A DNA stretch of 40,025 bases from a virus, in the IMG/VR virus record IMGVR_UViG_3300032157_000366, positions 1-40,025 of that record; one strand, given 5' to 3'. A model generated the notes under the pieces. The model had not been told where the DNA came from, did not search any database, and saw nothing but the letters and a program-made list of their open reading frames with translations. Position 1 is the stretch's first letter. Each line of letters begins with the position of its first letter. This document shows positions 38,647 through 40,025 of this stretch, piece by piece. The position numbers were made by a program, and so were the translations under genes.

Positions 38647-39072
38647 TTATGAAATTTTGTTTAGAACCCTCCAGAATGATTTCGGAAGATGTATGTTGTT
38701 TATTTCAACTGTCTCTTTGAATAAAGGAGCTATTTGCTCGGTAGAGAATCCTGCTATTCCGCATCCGATCTCAGTAACGAGGAAGATCGCCGGGACTCCA
38801 GTAAACTGCCTTACGTAGCGTATGAAGAAGTCAACGTGATTGTTTATCGTAGCAAGCTCGAGCTGAAATGCTCCTGTCATATTAAGATTAACCGTAGGGA
38901 TAGCATACGAACGACCTTGAAAACCCTCTGCCTGTCCGTATATTGCGCCGAATTTTAAAACTGCTGCCCTGGCCGCACCTCCATTGTGATGTCCTTTTGT
39001 GTTGGAGCCGAACACGAATACCTCGTTCTCCTTGAGAGCCGTAATATTCTCAGGCGTAGTTCTGTTAATCAT
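38647..39072 (-). CDS. Macro-domain protein, ADP-ribose-binding family
   Basis: 141 residues. The loop VFVFGSNTKGHHNGGAARAA and later KFGAIYGQAEGFQGRSYAIP and FLVTEIGCGIAGFSTEQIAP, then LFKETVEI are the typical phage macro-domain signatures. Macro domains bind or hydrolyse ADP-ribose derivatives. In phages they may counter host NAD-linked defence. No dedicated toxin partner is visible, so function is inferred from fold. The start overlaps the preceding gene (ATGA). Confidence 0.75.
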   Translation of the reverse strand: MINRTTPENITALKENEVFVFGSNTKGHHNGGAARAAVLKFGAIYGQAEGFQGRSYAIPTVNLNMTGAFQLELATINNHVDFFIRYVRQFTGVPAIFLVTEIGCGIAGFSTEQIAPLFKETVEINNIHLPKSFWRVLNKIS

Positions 39073-40025
39073 GCCTTTAATTCTTTTCCGAAGCGATTAC
39101 ACTCAAACAGAACAATACATTTCCTGAAAGCTATTTTATGCGGATAGGTAGGATTTTTCCATTCGTGCAAATCTTTTTTATTTACTTGGATAGCTATATA
39201 TTTATCCCCTTTATTGCTCCTGAACTCATCGCAGAAGTAGGGTCGCGAGCAAGCGTGATATTTACCTTCTCCACATTCTCCATTGCCAGGAGTCCAATTA
39301 GGATGCTCAAGTGTAGAACCAACAGACCATACAGTTTCATTCTTGGTTCCTTCTTGTGTCTTGAAATCTGAGGAAACTCTCTTGAATAAAATAACATTCC
39401 CTTTTTCAATCTCAACCCCCTCCCTATCCAAATACCCTCCCTGCTCATAAACTATTTTTGTCGCTGTTTTCGATTTTATTTCCAGCTTAAACTTTAATCC
39501 ATTCGGAATCCAGATTGCAGAATAACCGAACATCTTCGCAACACCTCGAAAAAGATCATTTAAAATTTTTACAGAAGAGTTCTCCCATGCTTCCACAGAA
39601 GAGTTCTCCCGTGCTACCACAGAAGAGTTCTCCCGTGCTACCACAGAAGAGTTCTCCCGTGCTTCCACAGAAGAGTTCTCCCGTGCTTCCACAGAAGAGT
39701 TCCCCCGTGCTTCCACAGAAGAGTTCTCCCGTGCTTCCACAGAAGAGTTCTCCCGTGCTTCCACAGAAGAGTTCTCCCGTGCTTCCACAGAAGAGTTCTC
39801 CCGTGCTACCACAGAAGAGTTCCCCCATGCTACCACAGAAGAGTTCTCCCATGCTACCACAGAAGAGTTCCCCCATGCTACCACAGAAGAGTTCTCCCAT
39901 GCTACCACAGAAGAGTTCTCCCGTGCTTCCACAGAAGAGTTCTCCCGTGCTACCACAGAAGAGTTCTCCCGTGCTTCCACAGAAGAGTTCTCCCGTGCTT
40001 CCACAGAAGAGTTCCCCCGTGCTTC
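39069..40025 (-). CDS. Octapeptide-repeat protein with C-terminal domain, 5' end outside window
   Basis: At least 318 residues; the frame is open to the window edge, so the start is not here. The N-terminal half is 19 copies of an eight-residue unit (VARENSSV / EARENSSV / VAWGNSSV), each encoded by 24 bases. Such short repeats form a beta-solenoid rod. A helix follows (ILNDLFRGVAKMFGYSAIW), then a domain with VWSVGSTLEHPNWTPGNGEC, GEGKYHACSRPYFCDEFRSN and IAIQVNKKDLHEWKNPTYPH. The Cys, His and Trp positions suggest a catalytic or binding fold. From memory this domain type appears in other Bacteroidota phages. Function unknown. Confidence 0.7.
   Translation of the reverse strand, partial: EARGNSSVEARENSSVEARENSSVVARENSSVEARENSSVVAWENSSVVAWGNSSVVAWENSSVVAWGNSSVVARENSSVEARENSSVEARENSSVEARENSSVEARGNSSVEARENSSVEARENSSVVARENSSVVARENSSVEAWENSSVKILNDLFRGVAKMFGYSAIWIPNGLKFKLEIKSKTATKIVYEQGGYLDREGVEIEKGNVILFKRVSSDFKTQEGTKNETVWSVGSTLEHPNWTPGNGECGEGKYHACSRPYFCDEFRSNKGDKYIAIQVNKKDLHEWKNPTYPHKIAFRKCIVLFECNRFGKELKA
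39571..40025 (-). repeat. 24-base tandem repeats, about 19 copies
   Basis: Plus-strand unit is acagaagagttctcccgtgc followed by ttcc, with C/T and T/A changes at a few positions. Copies run without spacers to the window edge. Because the unit is divisible by three it codes an eight-residue repeat. A second minus-strand frame through the array is also open (GELFCGST). Copy number could vary by slippage. Confidence 0.9.

Noticed and set aside
39556-39900. Second-frame product of the repeat array (GELFCGST repeat)
   Set aside because: It is open only because the 24-base unit lacks stops in that frame. It has no start context and no unique domain.
39571-40025. CRISPR-like array
   Set aside because: The repeats are head-to-tail with no unique spacers and lie in frame in a coding region, so they encode an octapeptide repeat.
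1-40025. Integrase, transposase or attachment sites
   Set aside because: None was found by reading all frames, despite the Mu-like virion genes. Lysogeny genes may be outside the window.

Overview
The window looks like about 40 kb of a contractile-tailed (myovirus-type) double-stranded DNA phage or prophage infecting a Bacteroidota host. Host evidence: TAnnTTTG-type -7 promoter boxes, weak or absent Shine-Dalgarno sequences, and Sec signal peptides of Bacteroidota style (MKK plus a short hydrophobic core ending in GQ, AQ or SQ). The virion genes resemble the Mu-like morphogenesis set (Mu gp29-type portal, MuF-type minor head protein, gpG-type morphogenesis protein, sheath, tube, hub, spike). 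No transposase, integrase, lysogeny repressor or endolysin is visible, so lifestyle cannot be decided from this window.

Nearly everything reads on the minus strand, from right to left. Right third (about 40025 to 28600): a repeat-rich protein running off the edge, a macro-domain protein, a possible OB-fold protein, RNase H, a RecB/Cas4-type nuclease, a Spo11/Topo VI-A-like Toprim protein, small zinc-finger and winged-helix proteins, a replication-initiator-like protein, a DnaB-type helicase, an unusual tRNA, a DNA methyltransferase broken at a G10 tract, a RusA resolvase, an HNH nuclease, a zinc-ribbon pseudogene and a NinG-like protein. Many of these genes are joined by ATGA start/stop overlaps. 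The block closes near a hairpin terminator at 28883-28915.

Middle (28600 to 15600): small genes and terminase, a CAT-anticodon tRNA with initiator-type features, a CBM-like protein, portal, MuF protein, tail-completion proteins, a baseplate J-like protein, two tail proteins, a lone plus-strand small-gene island, a ClpP-type prohead protease fused to scaffold, and the major capsid protein. Left third (15600 to 1): secreted-type virion-associated proteins, sheath, tube, a frameshifted tail assembly chaperone, tape measure, hub, spike, baseplate and LysM proteins, a row of large tail-fibre/spike proteins, and membrane proteins at the edge.

The most striking signal is a four-copy promoter module on the minus strand: TTAACCCAC, then exactly 26 bases, then a TWnnTTTG -7 box. 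The copies sit before the packaging block (28583-28625), the tRNA and portal block (25896-25938), the protease/capsid block (18087-18129) and the baseplate/fibre block (7554-7596). The canonical -33 TTTG is missing and the conserved box lies where a class II activator would bind, which suggests one phage-controlled late switch firing four transcription units. Other highlights: an initiator-like tRNA starting 3 bases after one of these boxes, signal peptides on six or more morphogenesis-region proteins and a similar leader on the major capsid protein, a likely -1 frameshift in the tail chaperone, a G10 tract that switches off a methyltransferase, and several short coupled genes.
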